A stretch of DNA of 64,000 bases from Populus alba (GCF_005239225.2 NC_133293.1:18320333-18384332), one strand, 5' to 3'; shown: positions 51,180 to 62,244, counted from the stretch's first letter. Notes: generated by a model from the letters alone, not told the origin. Program-made: numbers and translations.

Positions 51180-51749
51180 ATGACAACCAGCATCCATATC
51201 ACCGCCTTAGACGGGATCGTAAATGTGAACTCCCTCTTCACACTCGCCGTCTTCATTGGCCTAGCTTGGAACCCAAATGATCCCAACAACACTCTTATTG
51301 GTACCAATGACCCCAACAACACTCTTATTGGCCCCAATGACATCTCCTGCTCTCCAAGCCGCAAAGTCGCTGAAGATTTGATCGCCTTCCACGTGTACTC
51401 ATTCAGCTCCTTTCTCTTCTCTAGCCTGATCGCTCTCGCTCTTAAACAAGCTATCAGGGTCGCTAAAACTTCGAATCACGCTCATGGAAATTATTTGGAG
51501 GCGGCGGAGCTTATGTTAGCGCACGTGAATAAGAATTTGATTCGGGTTGGGATGTTGGTTTCGGGTATTGGGTCGGTTTGTGGATGCGTGTTCTTGATGC
51601 TGGCGCTTGTTAATGTTGTTCAGTTAAAGCTTGGGAGTTTGGGTTGTGGAGACGGACATATTTATGCTGCTATTGTTCCGCTTGTTATTTTGGTTCCTAT
51701 TGCTCTTTTGATTTATGTTTCAATTGTTTTGTACGCTTTTACTCGCTAG
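51180..51749 (+). CDS. Four-helix plant membrane protein (MEE60-like)
   Basis: A single-exon 189-aa protein with four predicted membrane helices: residues about 14-30, 67-89, 121-147 and 161-186. The C-terminus ends in a conserved-looking IALLIYVSIVLYAFTR. There is no cleavable signal peptide and no enzyme motif. The loop after helix 1 contains a perfect 10-residue duplication, NDPNNTLIG(T/P) twice (33-52), absent from what I recall of relatives. The name MEE60-like is by position: in Arabidopsis, MEE60 (At5g05950, a maternal-effect embryo-arrest locus) directly follows ROPGEF5. Biochemical role is unknown. The upstream in-frame region overlaps the tRNA-Asp gene and is not coding. Confidence 0.85.
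   Translation: MTTSIHITALDGIVNVNSLFTLAVFIGLAWNPNDPNNTLIGTNDPNNTLIGPNDISCSPSRKVAEDLIAFHVYSFSSFLFSSLIALALKQAIRVAKTSNHAHGNYLEAAELMLAHVNKNLIRVGMLVSGIGSVCGCVFLMLALVNVVQLKLGSLGCGDGHIYAAIVPLVILVPIALLIYVSIVLYAFTR
51278..51337 (+). repeat. 30-bp in-frame tandem duplication
   Basis: CCCAACAACACTCTTATTGG occurs twice at a 30-bp period, adding ten residues to the loop after the first membrane helix. Only three bases differ between copies, so the event is recent. Confidence 0.9.
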
Positions 51750-53895
51750 TTGTGTTAGTTTAGTATTTAATGTTGTGTGATTTATGTGAGAGGATAATTG
51801 TATCCAATGAAGTAAAAAAATGGGAAGTGTTTCTTCCATGTTGTAGGCTTTCCGATATGTAATACATGTGCAAGTTGGTTTTATTAATGGACTTGAGAAG
51901 TGATTTTTATGTTTTTGTGATATGTGTTGTAGTCGTAAATTGTTTATAGAATGATGCTATTCGTCTTCAAATATCATAAAATCAGCTTGCCCCATCATAT
52001 GCGGAGTACAATGGATAGTTCGAGATAAATAGGATCACTGTTGTTTGTGTTTGTTGCATCATCCGCATGATATCAGGGTCTATGTTTTCTTTTCCTTTTT
52101 TTTAATGTTTGATTTGGCATAATTTAATGCGGGCGGTGTAATTAATCATTAATGACAGGTGCGATAAAAATGGTGGGAAATGTTTTGGAGTTGTTTTGGC
52201 AGAAAGAGGAAGTAGAAAAGCGGGAGGCTTAATGATGGTGCGATGGACTAGTAATATTGGGTTGAGTTATGACTAGAGAGTAGAATTAAGGAGAAGTGGG
52301 ATCATGCTTCCACTTATATGGATCTGATTTCTTAGCAGGTTAGTGAGAATAGTCCAGTGATATGGGATAGGCAATTAGTGTAAGATGGATGAGCACTCGT
52401 GCAAGAAAGTCTAGAACGTGGAACCATATTGCAACAAGCAAGGGGAAGCATGTATTAAGGTTTACCGTGGTAGGCTCGTGTCAAATATAACTTGTGAGGT
52501 AATAGATTTACAATCAAGGAGCGAGTTGAAATGGAAATGGCAATACGCTATTAGAGGATGAACACTGTTCATTGAGTATAGACGATTAAGGGTGTAAAAC
52601 TTGAGGGGTTTTTGTTTCTTTCTTTCCCTAGTGCAAACCATTAAGGTTTCAGTTTAATGGCTCTCTACTTCCCTGGATAACTATACTGCTATTTCGTAAT
52701 CGGAGTACAATCAGGCAATGGAAACCCCTAAGATTCCTTTTTCTGGGGGAAAAAACGTGACAGCAATAATGCTGAAATATGGTAGATGATGTTTTGTCCT
52801 TTGGTGGATTCTCATTAGGATGACCCTAGAACTTCTACCTGACAAAATGAGTTGTGCCTTGGTTCTTATGATCGCTGGTTGTCTACATGTTCCTAGTTTT
52901 AATTGACTGTCTCTTCTGTTCGTCCTGTGGGTGTGTTCCATTTGGTCTTCACCTCCGGTACTCTATGTTACCTCACCAAAGTAAGCTATATTAATTTAAC
53001 ATTTTTGATAGGTGTTGAAGGGTCTATTGTGAGATATGGTTGGGGTGATGGAGAGGGAAAAATGTCTTGGAGGTATCTGAAAATAATAAATTGCTGCTCT
53101 AGACTGTGTCGAACTCTAATTAAGTTGAACTTTTATATCAACAGTTGTAAAATACATGATGCTTTCTGTGTTAGTGTGGTCTCAAGATGGAAGAGCAGAA
53201 GTGAAGGAACTGTAAGGCTGTGAGTGCAGCTGTTTGATTGATGTTGCGTGGAGAGAAGATGGAAATGATTTGATTAGCCTTTATCGTTTTTTTTCCTCTG
53301 TGAAGGATAGATGCATTTTGTTTCTCCCCTGTCAAGAATTCGAAGTCGCCTACATGATGAAATTGACAGTGGATTCTGATGAAGGCCAGTGATTCTATAC
53401 TTGCAGGACAGAGATTAACATTTAGCATTCTGTCTTTTTTATTGTTACATACCCAAATACATATTCCGGGGAAAAGGTCAGGGTGCAATCGATCATTTCT
53501 ACAAGTGGTGTGTTCTGGTAAGCTACTCTTGGTCATGTGGTGCCTTGCACTACTACCCATTACTTCAGAGCATTTGGAGAGGAAACTCGGAATCTTTCAC
53601 AGTAGTGTGAACATTAGAGGGCAATAACGGTGACATCTTCCATAGATTTGAGTACACTGCTATGCTGTCAATTGCTCATGAAAAGCTCCCATTTCCCCCT
53701 TTGAGAAACACTAAAAAGCAATGGAATGGTTCCGAAGACTTTTAGGGAGCACTTGCCGTCATTGGCTAAAATTTACCAGTTTGGAATCCAAAGTGGAAGG
53801 AGTAGGTATTGCAATAAACAAAATGACCTTTTACTTGTAGTGCTACTTTCACTACTGTTTACGGGATTCAAGTGCAAGCACCATTCAGGTGTTAG
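51750..53895. other. Spacer between the four-TM gene and the lipid-transfer gene
   Basis: No coding gene recognised. Base composition is moderate and ORFs up to 129 codons occur (53171-53560, minus), but they show no known motif and no conserved exon pattern. Confidence 0.45.
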
Positions 53896-53901
53896 TTTAA
53901 G

Positions 53902-53908
53902 TATAAAA
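53902..53908 (+). promoter_or_regulatory. TATA box of the lipid-transfer gene
   Basis: TATAAAA 48 nt upstream of the ATG at 53950. Transcription would start near 53932, which makes the in-frame ATG at 53932 unlikely to be used. Confidence 0.6.
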
Positions 53909-53949
53909 TCCTGCGAGGTAGAGCACTACTTGTGCTCTGCATTGAAGAA

Positions 53950-54442
53950 ATGGCAACTCCAATGAAGAACATTTGCTTAGTTATGTTTCTTGCAACTCTT
54001 AGCATTGCTTTGTTCAATCAAGTTGACGGGGCTGGTGAATGTGGGAAAACCACTACTCCTGACAAAGAGGCATTCAAGCTGGCTCCTTGTGCATCAGCAG
54101 CACAGGATGAGAATGCTTCAGTTTCTAGCCAATGTTGCGCCCAGGTTAAGAAAATTGAACAGAATCCAGCCTGCCTTTGCGCTGTTATGCTTTCGAACAC
54201 AGCTAAGAGCTCTGGAATCGACCCAAAAATCGCAATGACAATTCCCAAACGTTGCAACATTGCTGATCGTCCTGTGGGTTACAAGTGTGGAGGTAGGTTC
54301 ACAAATTCCCTCTGTTTCAAGTCTTCTATATTTCTTCCTGTTGCCTCTCTCTTGTTTTTCTCAGTATCAGTATGATTTATTGACTACTATTGTAACCGTT
54401 TAAATTTGCTTCTTTTCTCTTGCAGCTTACACTTTACCCTGA
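53950..54442 (+). CDS. Secreted 8-Cys lipid-transfer / hydrophobic-seed-protein family protein
   Basis: Two exons, 53950-54292 and 54426-54442, joined in phase 1 (donor GT 54293-54294, acceptor TTGCAG); 119 aa. A signal peptide covers residues 1-28 (hydrophobic CLVMFLATLSIALF, cleavage after VDGA). The mature part has the full eight-cysteine pattern C-Xn-C-Xn-CC-Xn-CXC-Xn-C-Xn-C at 31, 47, 62, 63, 75, 77, 102 and 113, which forms four disulphides around a lipid-binding tunnel. The SSGIDP and IPKRCNIADRPVGYKCGAYT blocks mark the clade of At5g05960/At3g53980-type proteins as I recall it. It acts outside the cell, in the wall or apoplast; the ligand is unknown. The last exon adds only five codons (AYTLP with the split Ala). 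The start at 53950 is preferred over 53932 because of the TATA position. Confidence 0.92.
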
Positions 54443-55003
54443 AGAATGAGTAGCATGAACAGCGCTCCCCCTGTAATGTACTTCTACCAACCTGCTGGAG
54501 TTCACATCCTTGTTGCTAGTTCTTCTAGCTACCAAATTTAATGTAACATCCAGACATCTGAATAATAAATAAACTGTTGGTGTTTAATCTCCTTTGGACC
54601 GATCAATTGCGTTTTGTTTTCGTTTTTTATTTTTCCCAGCAGATTCCCCTTCTTTCTAATGTAAATTAGTCCACCGCCCACTGCCTCAGTTCTTCGACAC
54701 ACCGGACAGGCCGTGTTTTACAGCTACAATTTGATGGCATGAAAATAGAAGAGGGACTCCTCTGCGCAAATGGGCTTGAATATCATGGAAAGAAGAGCAT
54801 GGGTCTCCATAGTGATCTATTAATCGGACTTGCAGACTCTGTGGATCAACAACCTTTAAAACTAGTAATGAGTGGCCATTAGATATTCGAGCTGCTTGAG
54901 ATACCCGATTCAAGAATAAAAGACAGTTCTTCTCGAATCATGTGTTTAAATAATTAACAAGGCAGGCGCAATCATGATCTACTCATGTCTCTACCATTTC
55001 CAG

Positions 55004-55069
55004 TTGCTGATTTGCAGGGAGCAATTCTAGTTCATATTGCTGATTTGCAGGGAGCAATTCTAGTTCATA
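55004..55069. repeat. 33-bp tandem duplication
   Basis: TTGCTGATTTGCAGGGAGCA and the next 13 bases occur twice in a row, identical. It lies between the lipid-transfer gene and the next convergent gene. Confidence 0.95.
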
Positions 55070-55777
55070 CAAGTTAATAATTCTCCATTTATACTTTGTG
55101 AATTTAGTCAAAATCTGTCACAGCAGAAGCGATAACATGGCACAAGCTTGAATTTGAACGGTAAGATTTTTAGAGGGAGAGAACAGAATTAGAGCATAAC
55201 AGTCCAAAGACAGGTAGAATAATATTTAGTTCATGACTGGACTACTTGACGGATTTTGTTAATATACAAGATTCTGCGGGGAGTGAAAGCATAAAACTCC
55301 CCCAGCAATATATCAACTAGTTGGGACAAAAAGAACCCAACAATATGCCTCGTTGTCCTGCCTTCCATATTAAGCTGTACTAGTCTTTACTAATCTCTAT
55401 TAGTTTCTTAGTTCCATGGTCTATATTGAGGGATCTCATAGTCATAATTCCTGCAACGAATTAAACAAACACCATTTTAATCATCTGAATGGCCTGTAAA
55501 AGGCAAAGAAGAAGAGTAATATGCATATTTATACAAAGAAGAGAGAGGCAACATGCATGTGAATTACACTGTTCTGGTTTTTTTTTACAATGGTAAATTT
55601 CTGATACCTTCAAACGTTGTCTTACGATAATATTTTCTTTCCTTTTCAGAGATCAAGAGTGACTAGTATATGCGAGTAATTGATTACAAAAATTCTTTAA
55701 TGGATGCACAATGGATCACTAATTTTGCGCACCTTAATTTGTTGGTGTTCTGCACTTGACAAAATGGGGCTAGATGC

Positions 55778-57245
55778 CTAATAATAGAGTGAACCTGCAA
55801 AAATGAATAGGATCGATTTATTAAACTGTCATAAAATAACATCACAATACCACATATTTACAACTATACAGCTATCATACCCTGCCACCAGTTCCCCCTT
55901 GAAGCACTGTTCGGGTCGTTGCCATTGGGATCTTCCTGTTCATCATCTTTCTTGAACTGTTCAAGGGGAAAAAAGGGAAAAAAAAGAAAAAATCAGCTAT
56001 CACTTCAACAGCTTACAAGAGTAAAATAAATCAAGCTGTCATGTTCCATTATTATTGTAGTGCATCTTATGATGCATGATCAGTATTGGATGACATGCTC
56101 TTAACTTCCACACACGTATTAGTTTATTGACAAATTCACTACTCACAACATGTTGATATTCTGAGTTCTTGGTTCTTGGAGAATAGTTCTCTTGACCACC
56201 GTAGTAGATTGACGAGCTGAGGTAGCATGGTTCTGGTGTTTCATTCTGAAAAACTAAACTCTTGCCTTTGCCACTGCCCTCTCCCTTGGCTTTCTGAGCG
56301 ACATTTTCTGAAAACAACCAAAAATTATATAGCATCCATATCAAGCCTAGAGCACTGGTCAGAGAACAACCTACAAGAGAGTAATTGTGCAATGTAAATT
56401 ATAATGGAGGCATACTTTCTGCTCTAGCAACAAAAAGCTTTGATCACATACCTCGATTCGCATATTTTCCCCTGCCACCATGATTTTCCATAATTCCAGA
56501 GTCTCTCCCAGCTGGCACCTGAATCGGAACAGTTAAAAGATAGAAAATCTCAGCACTTTCAACAAGTAAAACAAAAACTGTAATGTTCTCTCTGTTTCTT
56601 TTATCAGAATTATAATATCGATCTAGGAGACAAACACACAGCACTCTATTCACAGCACATGTAGTAGTTCAATTATATATGAAATGGAGTAGCTATCGAT
56701 ACTTATTTTTATCTTTTTTTATATGGATATTGATGTGATTTTTTCTTTTATTTTTCATATCTGTCTCTCTTTTCAAATCAAGTCCATTGAATAAGTATTG
56801 TTAATGGCTAACAGAGTATTTTGGGATTTCTCACCCCTACCTTCTTAAGCTAATAATTATTACAGAAGGGATTCTTTCTTTTCTATTCTATGTCTTTTGC
56901 TTACCATCCCTTTTTCCTTTTTATGTTAGTCTTTTTAGTTTCTCTGCTACCCCCGCAACTAAATATGATAACAAAAACCAGGAGAACCATGGAAACCTTG
57001 CATTTTAATTCGTCATTACTGATTGTTGGGCTGATGGCGAGAGGGCAAAACCCCCATAATATATAGTAGCCGGCAACGCATGCATAAAAGGCCAACAAAT
57101 TAAAGAAGGTCGTGAAGTGTACCTTCGATGGATGAGGAAAAATGGACTCGAATATCCCACTCGAGGCGGATGATGAAGAGGAAGAGTCTTTAGGACCAAA
57201 AAGATGATCAAAAGAAGAAGCAACGACTTGCCTTTTGTTTTCCAT
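55778..57245 (-). CDS. Small serine-rich plant protein with NWWQGSLYY tail
   Basis: Five exons, all GT-AG and in frame: 57123-57245, 56452-56518, 56147-56307, 55881-55956, 55778-55794; 147 aa. Visible features: a serine run at residues 21-29 (KDSSSSSSASSG), FGPK and IFESIFPHPSK blocks, a CYLSSSIYYGG motif in exon 3, an acidic KKDDEQEDPNGND stretch, and a C-terminal ASRGNWWQGSLYY, which I recognise as the hallmark of a plant-only family that includes Arabidopsis SIS (salt-induced serine-rich) and its relatives. No signal peptide, membrane helix or enzyme motif. The last exon encodes only GSLYY. An ABRE-like ACGTGTC lies in the promoter, which would fit stress induction. Family assignment is from memory; molecular function is unknown. 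Confidence 0.88.
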
Positions 57246-57537
57246 GCTAAGATAGATTTTTTAAGCTTTCTTTGTCAACCAACGAACAAAACTACTCTTT
57301 AGCAGTCTACAACAACGACCACACTGAAACGAAAAGACACCAAACAAAAAGAGGGAGCGAACTCTACTAACCCCAAAACGACACCCAAGAAAACAACACA
57401 GATAGGTAGCAGCAGTAGATAAGGTTTGCAGTTGCAGAGTGAAAACGAAAGAAGGAAACAAACAGATAAAGAAAAACTTCGAAATGCAAAGCACGTGAAG
57501 ATTTGCGGTTGTGGGATATAACGCAAAACGATCTCTG

Positions 57538-57550
57538 CTATTTATAAGCC
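57538..57550 (-). promoter_or_regulatory. TATA box of the serine-rich protein gene
   Basis: GGCTTATAAATAG on the minus strand, about 295 nt upstream of the ATG at 57245, implying a 5' UTR near 265 nt. Confidence 0.5.
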
Positions 57551-57568
57551 CAAAAAGACGGTGTTTAG

Positions 57569-57592
57569 GGCTGCTGCTGCTGCTGCTGCGGC
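57569..57592. repeat. CTG trinucleotide microsatellite
   Basis: About seven CTG units with one CGG interruption, immediately upstream of the TATA box of the serine-rich protein gene. Confidence 0.85.
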
Positions 57593-57660
57593 TGCAATCC
57601 CACGTTCCTCTATTCAATTCTGTACAAGTGGACATGTTGCCAGCTTCCAACTCCTTCGTG

Positions 57661-57669
57661 CCACGTGTC
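57661..57669. promoter_or_regulatory. ABRE / G-box-like element
   Basis: CCACGTGTC, an ACGT-core element of the ABRE class, lies about 110 bp upstream of the predicted TATA box of the serine-rich gene. A second CACGTG is at 57492-57497. bZIP factors of the ABA pathway bind such sites. Confidence 0.45.
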
Positions 57670-57779
57670 CTCCATGCCCATATCTTTGACTCTCCTTTTC
57701 CTGTTATTTTCTTGCATAAAGATAAATGGATAAGGTCGTTGGCTCAACTTGGCCTCCTAGGATATGCTTCCAAATAGTT

Positions 57780-60320
57780 GACCCTTCATCCTTTTTCTTT
57801 TTTTTTTTTTAATTTAATTTATTTTCTTTTACGGAAACCAAGTGACAAGAAGATTTACCAATATTCCATGCATTGAGAAATAGATATTATAGACATCTCC
57901 CTGCAAAATCTTCCCAGGTTCAATGACGAATATATATTTTATGTTTTGTTCCTAAATCAATAATGTTTTTTTTTTTTTTTTTTTTTTTTTTTTTGTGTGG
58001 GTAACGTTGAAGCGCTCATGGCTGGTAGGTTGCTGAACCTTTTCGTGTCACCGATGTAATCTCATCAACATTATACTTAGAATCACGACAATTCAACATT
58101 TTTATAAGACGTCGTGCCAAAAGAAAATCAATCTCTTCAAGTTTATCTTGAAACAAATTAACATAGTGCTTTGATTGGTAAAGCACAGTATTTTTGTGCA
58201 CTAATATTCTATAATAATCAATGGACGAGAGTATTCCACAAGATCAGGATAATAATATGAATAATGAATGGCAGGGAAAGATAAGGAGGAAAGGCCAGAC
58301 AGCATAGATTAATGGCGCCCCCCTAATCCCTATAGTCCTACTGACAAATTAGCATGCGTCATGCTTGGGTTTATGGTAGGTGTAAATTTTTATCTTGGAT
58401 TCGAGAGGGGCAATAATGCCTAATCTTGGATTTGCTAAGAGGGTTTTTTGATTAATATATTTTGGCATTTTCCTTATTGACAATAATACTTGTGGCTGGT
58501 GGTATGAGGTCGGCTGCTTAGATAAACACCCAATTCTCGAGATAAGGTTTTCCTGTCTGAAGCCAAGACAATTAAAGAGAACAGAGAAGATGATAAATTC
58601 TATGTTGAGGCTGTACTATTGCGGCTCAAAGCAGGGAGCCAGAGCGTTGTCGCATTATTGTATTTGAAAATACATATATAGCCATCAATTTGCTCGAAAA
58701 GATCCATGTGAGATTAATTAAGAGATCCTTGATTGATTAGCCCCTGAAGGGACGTCGTTAACCTGAGCGCCGAGCGAGGATTCACTAAATAATTCTCGAG
58801 GATAAAAGAAGATATGTTTATTTAAAGATTTCGAAGGTCATGTGGGGTGCTGGATACTGTAATTCCAAAGATTTCGAAGGCATCATGCTTTTATTGGATA
58901 GAAGAGGATAAGCTCATTTAAAGTACTGCAACTTTTCAATCAAGCGTGGCGTCACTCGCAAGAGTCTTGCTAGGGCTAGCCCCTAATTGGGCCCGGTTTT
59001 GTGGCAAACACATGTTCCACTTATCCGCGTTTTTACCTTTCTATAATTTTAAATGAGAGTGCTCCTCCTCATTATACGCTCAGAAGAATTTAGGAGAGAA
59101 AGAATCTTAATTTATGAGGTCCATGTTAGCTAGTAAAATCACTACATAGACTTGAATCATATCGATTAAAACAGCATGATATGTATAGTTCACGTAATAA
59201 TTTCTTATAGTCTAAAAAAAATCAGAGTACAAACCTAGAAAATTGGATTTTTTTTTTTCATAATGTTTGGGGCTAGCCGCTTAAAAAATAATCTTTAAAT
59301 CATGACTCTAAAAAAAATTCTAATTAAAAAATCACGGTAAAGAAATTTTCAATTAAACAAAAACTACTTTAAAGCAAGTTCATATTTTGCTGAACGGGCA
59401 GGTCCTGCTAGCTGAGTTTGGCTCTCAAGGATATCCCTTGTATCAAGAGGATAAGAAAGTAGAAAAAAAAAAGAAGAAGAAGCAAATTCTTTTTAATTAA
59501 ATTTCCGCGTCAACCGGGAAATTCCCGGCATTGCAAAACGGCGAGAATATATTCTCTTGCAATAAAAGCTAGATGAAATGTCAACTGCTGCCTGGACCTC
59601 TTAGTTACATTACTGCAACAGAGAATCAAATAGTTGGTCAAATTCCACACAATTGCAACGAAAGGTATATACATTTCTATTTTCTAGAACCTGTGGCGGA
59701 GACGAAAGATGATTTTAAATTCGTTCTTGATCGAATCAGGCTGCTGATTTCTGTAAGTTGTTGGATCTGAAGGTTAGTTTTGATTTCAAGCTCTTAAAAA
59801 GAAAATATATATAAATCAAGAATATTTGTCAGTGGATGATAGGATTGACTAATGCTCGAGGGTCGAGTCTGTTTAACCAAGGAGCTGGATCCCTGAGAGA
59901 GAGCAACTAGTCAAATTGCAAGAAGTTGCTACGAATCATATATTCCAGCTTTTATTGATACTGGAATATAAGCCAAACTTTCATCTGGCAAGCTTTGACA
60001 AACGTGATTTGTAAAATTTCTGTGTTTAATAAATTTAGTTGACATTTGGATTATCGTGACTGCATGGACCACCATCACAGCTAGACTCCAAATGAATCTG
60101 TAATTGTCTTCGATATTGAAAATAAAAAAGAAAGCATTTAGTTCCCCAGAGGACCACTTGAGCAAAGTTTTAGCTCGCTTCATAAAAATAAATCAGAAAG
60201 TTTAGAATTCTCAATTTTAGAGATCTCATGTTTAGCTTACCATGGATCAAATGATTCAAACCAGTTCATGGTTGAAGGGGCTGCTCCCTTTGAATTTCTA
60301 CCTGGTTTTAGAATTATAAC
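57780..60320. other. Intergenic region without a recognised gene
   Basis: Contains poly-T tracts near 57799-57810 and 57967-57994 and a short direct repeat (AAAGATTTCGAAGG at about 58826 and 58868). No coding exon is supported. Confidence 0.45.
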
Positions 60321-60323
60321 TAT

Positions 60324-60827
60324 TTTCTTAGAAAATAATCTAAATTATATTTTGGATCTTATTTAAGAGTTTAAGTTATTAAGTTAAGATAATTTTTTAA
60401 CATAATATTAGAGCCTTAAAATCAAGCAGTCTCGAGTTTGAATCTCACCATCTTTATTTATTTGATAAAAATTAAACACAAGGTAATATGAGCCTATGCA
60501 AGTTTCAAGTCTAAATAACTTTCACGTGCAGATGTGTGTTAGAGAATAATATAAATCATATTTTGGGACATCATCTAATAATTTAAATTATTGGGTTGAG
60601 ATGGTTTTTTAATAGGTATCAAAGTTTTATAACTAAGCGGTCACGAGTTCGAATCTCACAATCTCTATTTATTTGATAAAAAATACAAGCACAAGATAAT
60701 ATGAGTCTGTGCAAGTTTCAAGCTCAAATGACTTTCACTTGAATGAGTGTATTAGAGAATAATATAAATCATATCTTGAATTTCATCTAAAAGTTTAAAC
60801 TATTGTGTTAAGATGATTCTTTAATAC
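60324..60827 (+). mobile_element. TRIM retrotransposon, tandem LTR-int-LTR-int-LTR
   Basis: Three diverged copies of an approximately 80-bp LTR (about 60324-60402, 60535-60614, 60748-60827) that begin T(G)TTAGAGAATAATATAAAT and end in TTTAACA or similar, separated by two internal stretches of about 130 bp. Each internal part opens directly after the LTR with TAATATTAGAGCC or GGTATCAAAG, degenerate forms of TGGTATCAGAGC, the primer-binding site for initiator tRNA-Met, and contains CACGAGTTCGAATCTCAC. Repeat period is about 211-213 bp. No protein is encoded. Short LTRs, a tRNA-Met PBS and tandem sharing of LTRs are the marks of terminal-repeat retrotransposons in miniature. Confidence 0.72.
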
Positions 60828-61800
60828 ATTTATTTTGCACACAAGCCGTGGGTTAGATATTTTTATTTTTTTAAAAAAATTATATATATAGAATTTTTCA
60901 ATGTATTTTTATAATTTTAAAAAAATATAATTTCAAATAAAAATTTAAACTAAGACTTTTTATATTAAGACTTGAATAAAGTTAAAATAGATTAAAAGAA
61001 AAAAAATATTCCAATCCTGAAATTAAGGATGTAAAAGATGATGTTACGGTGGCTTGTCATTATGATTGTTTGTCTAAATAGTATAGTTCAAAATCTAAAA
61101 CGGTGGGTAGGGACTGCAAGCTGTTATGAAGCCTAAGATTTATTAATTGGATCTCTGGTGGAAAAAAAAAAAAAGAGTGTTAATTACTGCATCAACTGGG
61201 AAGAGTAATTAAATTAGGGGGAGAAAGGTAATATTTATTTTCAAATCCTATTACTTGTATTTCATAATATATACATATAAGTGTTCGATCAACTCGAAAT
61301 CTTGAATTAACCAGCTCTCTTTTATGGTTTGGTTTCTGAGAGCTATCACCTATTTTGTGGGTAATATAAAGTATGTCAATGCTATAAAAAAAATGTATTG
61401 CATCCTGAATTCCAAATTAATTAAGACTCACCGTGGAAGATCTCTTGCTTCAAAATTCCGATATTAATCTAGATTTTATTACTTTTTCATTGCTACTCGT
61501 GACTTTAACAAAACACGAATTCATTAATATATTGTCTTTCTCAGTAAAGAAAAACACGTTGTCTCTGCCATAAATTTCTTCTTGAGAAATTTATTAAAAT
61601 TACACTTTATTATCGGATCATATCAATAATACAAATGCCACAGTTGTTTCTTGAGTACACACCGATTAAGCGCGGGGGACAGCATATTTATTAAGAAAAC
61701 GGACTGCATATATATATATATATACCTATCCATAAACGAAAATAATGTAAGGGTAACAAGAGCATAAAGACTTGAAAGCAAAAGCACATGGAGTATTAAT
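60828..61800. other. AT-rich spacer
   Basis: No gene. A TA microsatellite lies at about 61708-61724. Confidence 0.45.
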
Positions 61801-61811
61801 TAATTATTAAA

Positions 61812-62140
61812 TCAGTGGGATTTCCATGGATGGCACTTAAGCTTTGGGCATGATGACTCCCATGAGCTTCTGCATTCTCCTTTCGCACCATCACAGCACT
61901 TGCATTCCAGTCCCAGGGTGGCAAAAAACCTTTTTGAATTTCCTGTTATGAACATCACAACGGTGTTGCTACAATTCCAAATAAACCAGACAACATATAA
62001 TCAATTTAATATAGATATATTTTTTGCTTACCTTGTTGAAGCGTCAATGGCCTGGCTTCCACCGCTCTAGGATATTGAGATATGGTAAAAATCAGCAGTA
62101 ACAGCAAGACAGAAGCTACAAGATGTCTGGGCGCATCCAT
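61812..62140 (-). CDS. Secreted cysteine-rich peptide, 79 aa (family unknown)
   Basis: Two exons, 62032-62140 and 61812-61942, joined in phase 1 across an 89-nt GT-AG intron (GTAAGC donor, AACAG acceptor). The precursor is 79 aa with a clear signal peptide (core VLLLLLIFTI, cleavage expected after VEA at about residue 29). The mature peptide of about 50 residues has six cysteines at 50, 52, 53, 60, 68 and 73: CKCC, then GEC, SSC and KLKC, followed by HPWKSH. Six cysteines can make three disulphides. The exons are too short to stand out as ORFs. I recall similar CKCCDG...CxxxxCPxLKC peptides in other plants without an assigned role; the spacing is not that of defensins, snakins, EPF/stomagen or RALF. 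Function may be signalling or defence, which is inference. A TATA box on the same strand lies about 105 nt upstream. Confidence 0.8.
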
Positions 62141-62244
62141 TTCTCTCTAATATTCTAACAACCTTGGTAATAGTTGCCTGAGCAAATTGCAGGGAGCAGA
62201 AAATATACGAGGGAAGTTATAAGCATTTGCACAAGATTGCAAGA

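Noticed and set aside
50806..51280. ORFs of 125 and 148 codons overlapping the tRNA-Asp gene
   Set aside because: They read through the tRNA and the leader of the next gene in different frames, with no known motif. The tRNA and the 189-aa membrane protein explain the region.
53171..53560. 129-codon minus-strand ORF
   Set aside because: No recognisable motif, no splice partner and no similarity I can name. Length alone is not enough in this composition.
55946..55960. CTTTCTTGAACTG, matching the end of miR396
   Set aside because: It lies at the intron/exon 4 border of the serine-rich gene, only about 13 nt match, and no hairpin partner is nearby.
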